6,888 nucleotides of DNA from contig NZ_JANJXQ010000197.1 of the NCBI RefSeq assembly GCF_024708915.1, forward strand, positions 1-6,888, written 5' to 3'. The notes below the pieces were generated by a model. That model was given only the letters and a program-made list of their open reading frames with translations. It was not told where the DNA came from and did no database searches. Source of the stretch: Thiobacillus sp. Lineage in GTDB: Bacteria; Pseudomonadota; Gammaproteobacteria; Burkholderiales; Thiobacillaceae. The stretch's first letter is position 1; the number at the start of each line of letters is the position of its first letter. Below are positions 5,571-6,888 of this stretch, one piece after another. The translations under genes were made by a program, and so were the position numbers.

Positions 5571-6888
5571 ATGAAATTGAAGCGCTTCACCACCCAGCTG
5601 GTGGCTGCAGGCTTGATTGCCGTGCCACTGATGACGCATGCAGCCGGGTTGGGCAAGCTGTCGGTCACTTCGGCGCTGGGGCAGCCTCTGGCGGCGGAGA
5701 TCGAGCTCCTCGCAGCCGACAAGGCCGAACTCGACAGCCTGTCGGCCAGCCTCGCTTCCGACCAGGCATTTCGCGATGCGCGCGTCGAATTCGCCCCGGT
5801 ATTGTCTTCCCTGCGTTTTGCGGTCGAGAAAAAGCCCAATGGCAAGGCCGTGCTGAAAGTGACTTCCAGCCGTCCGGTGAATGATCCTTTCATCGATATG
5901 CTGATCGAATTGAACTGGGCCTCGGGGCGGCTGGTGCGCGAATACACCATGCTGCTCGATCCGCCCGGCATGGGCGGCGCACAAACAGTGGTCCCGGTGG
6001 CGGTTACCCCGGCCCAGACGCCTGTTGCCGGGCCCATGCCCGCACCGGCCATGCAAAGCCAGGCCACGCCGGCACCGACGGCTGCAGGCAAGCCGCAGCC
6101 TGCTCCTCAATCGTCAGCTGCCGCTCCAGACCGCGTGGCGGTGAAGCGCGGCGACACCCTGGTTAAAATTGCCAGCCAGGTGCGTCCGGGGGGAGTGAGT
6201 CTGGAGCAGACCCTGCTGGGCCTCTACCGCGAGAACACTCAGGCTTTCAAGGGCAACATGAATCGCCTGAAAGCCGGTACGACACTGAACGTGCCATCGG
6301 CTGAAAAAGTGGCGGCCATTCCGCAAAAGGAAGCGGTGCGCGAACTCAAATTGCAGGCCGATGACTGGCGTGCCTACCGGCAGAAACTGGCCGGGATCGT
6401 GAGCGCAGCCCCGGAGGCCAAGGCGGAGCCGGGTCAGGCCAGCAGCGGCAAAATTACTCCGCAGGTGGAAGACCGCGCTAAACCGGCGCCTGAAGCCCAG
6501 CAAGACGTCCTGAAACTGTCCAAGCTTGCGCCGCCGGCCGCCGCCGGCAAGGTCGACGAAACCCGCGTCCTACAGGAAAAATTGCGCGCCCAGGAAGAGG
6601 ATGCGACCGCACGCGACAAGGCGCTGCAGGAATCGGATCAGCGCGTGGCTGCACTGGAAAAGCAGATCCAGGACATGCAGAAGCTGGTCGAAATGCAGGA
6701 GAAGACGCAAAGCGAGGCGCCTGCTGCACCGGCCACGGCCCAGCCCACACCCAAGCCGGTCGCTGCGGCCGTCGAGGCGCCTGCGGCCAGTCCCGAACCG
6801 GCCGCAAACTGGTATGACCCTCTGCTCGCCAACCCGATGTATTGGGGCGGCGGTCTCGCCGCGCTCGGCCTGGGTGGCGTGCTGTGGT
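5571..6888 (+). CDS. fimV: FimV/HubP-family polar pilus assembly protein, 3'-truncated by window edge
   Basis: FimV proteins are large inner-membrane proteins that bind peptidoglycan at the pole and support type IV pilus assembly and twitching. The visible 439 residues show the N-terminal half of the family layout. Residues 1-24 are a signal peptide (KLKR basic start, hydrophobic core, Thr-His-Ala at 22-24). Mature GLGKLSVTSALGQPL then AEIEL is the FimV N-terminal signature. The FimV N-terminal domain runs to about residue 135, followed by a Pro/Ala-rich linker at about 140-188. A LysM-like domain spans about 189-243, starting VAVKRGDTLVKIA and containing LLGLYRENTQAF and LKAGTTLNVPS. A charged predicted coiled coil spans about 331-381, then another Pro/Ala linker and a transmembrane helix starting near 423 (MYWGGGLAALGLGGVLW). 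The cytoplasmic part, normally acidic with a C-terminal conserved domain, lies beyond the window. The position after asd is the usual one in Betaproteobacteria. Confidence 0.93.
   Translation, partial: MKLKRFTTQLVAAGLIAVPLMTHAAGLGKLSVTSALGQPLAAEIELLAADKAELDSLSASLASDQAFRDARVEFAPVLSSLRFAVEKKPNGKAVLKVTSSRPVNDPFIDMLIELNWASGRLVREYTMLLDPPGMGGAQTVVPVAVTPAQTPVAGPMPAPAMQSQATPAPTAAGKPQPAPQSSAAAPDRVAVKRGDTLVKIASQVRPGGVSLEQTLLGLYRENTQAFKGNMNRLKAGTTLNVPSAEKVAAIPQKEAVRELKLQADDWRAYRQKLAGIVSAAPEAKAEPGQASSGKITPQVEDRAKPAPEAQQDVLKLSKLAPPAAAGKVDETRVLQEKLRAQEEDATARDKALQESDQRVAALEKQIQDMQKLVEMQEKTQSEAPAAPATAQPTPKPVAAAVEAPAASPEPAANWYDPLLANPMYWGGGLAALGLGGVLW

Noticed and set aside
5364..6110. Minus-strand open frame across the asd-fimV gap
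   Set aside because: It overlaps the C-terminus of asd and the fimV N-terminal domain and has no motif support. fimV on the + strand has signal peptide, LysM and transmembrane segments.

Overview
The window is a stretch of core chromosome from a GC-rich bacterium, most likely a betaproteobacterium. The evidence is the gene order leuC - small entericidin-type lipoprotein - leuD - leuB - asd - fimV, all on the + strand. As I recall, this run is conserved in many Betaproteobacteria (Burkholderiales, Nitrosomonadales/Thiobacillus-like, Rhodocyclales). The protein sequences also fit the proteobacterial forms of each family. I cannot name the genus from the sequence alone.

Layout. Positions 1-861 hold the C-terminal two thirds of an MFS transporter of the HcaT/phenylpropionate-permease type, whose start lies upstream of the window. 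A short AT-rich gap of 32 bases carries a candidate extended -10 promoter. It leads into leuC (894-2297), a 40-residue entericidin-like lipoprotein gene (2308-2430), leuD (2430-3068), leuB (3161-4222) and asd (4316-5440). After a 130-base gap, fimV begins at 5571 and runs off the right edge. Two copies of a 64-65 bp near-palindromic repeat lie on either side of leuB, at 3080-3144 and 4228-4291.

Function. LeuC and LeuD form isopropylmalate isomerase and LeuB is 3-isopropylmalate dehydrogenase; together they carry out the steps of leucine synthesis after LeuA, which is not in this window. Asd makes aspartate semialdehyde, the branch point to lysine/diaminopimelate, threonine and methionine. FimV is a peptidoglycan-binding inner-membrane polarity and type IV pilus assembly protein. 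The entericidin-like gene is inserted between two subunits of one enzyme, with a strong ribosome binding site before it and a stop/start overlap after it.

No undescribed multi-gene system is evident. The features most worth a second look are the paired palindromes around leuB, the lipoprotein gene inside leuCD, and the leuC start region, which has no visible Shine-Dalgarno sequence. I saw no tRNA, rRNA, CRISPR array, transposase gene or phage gene.
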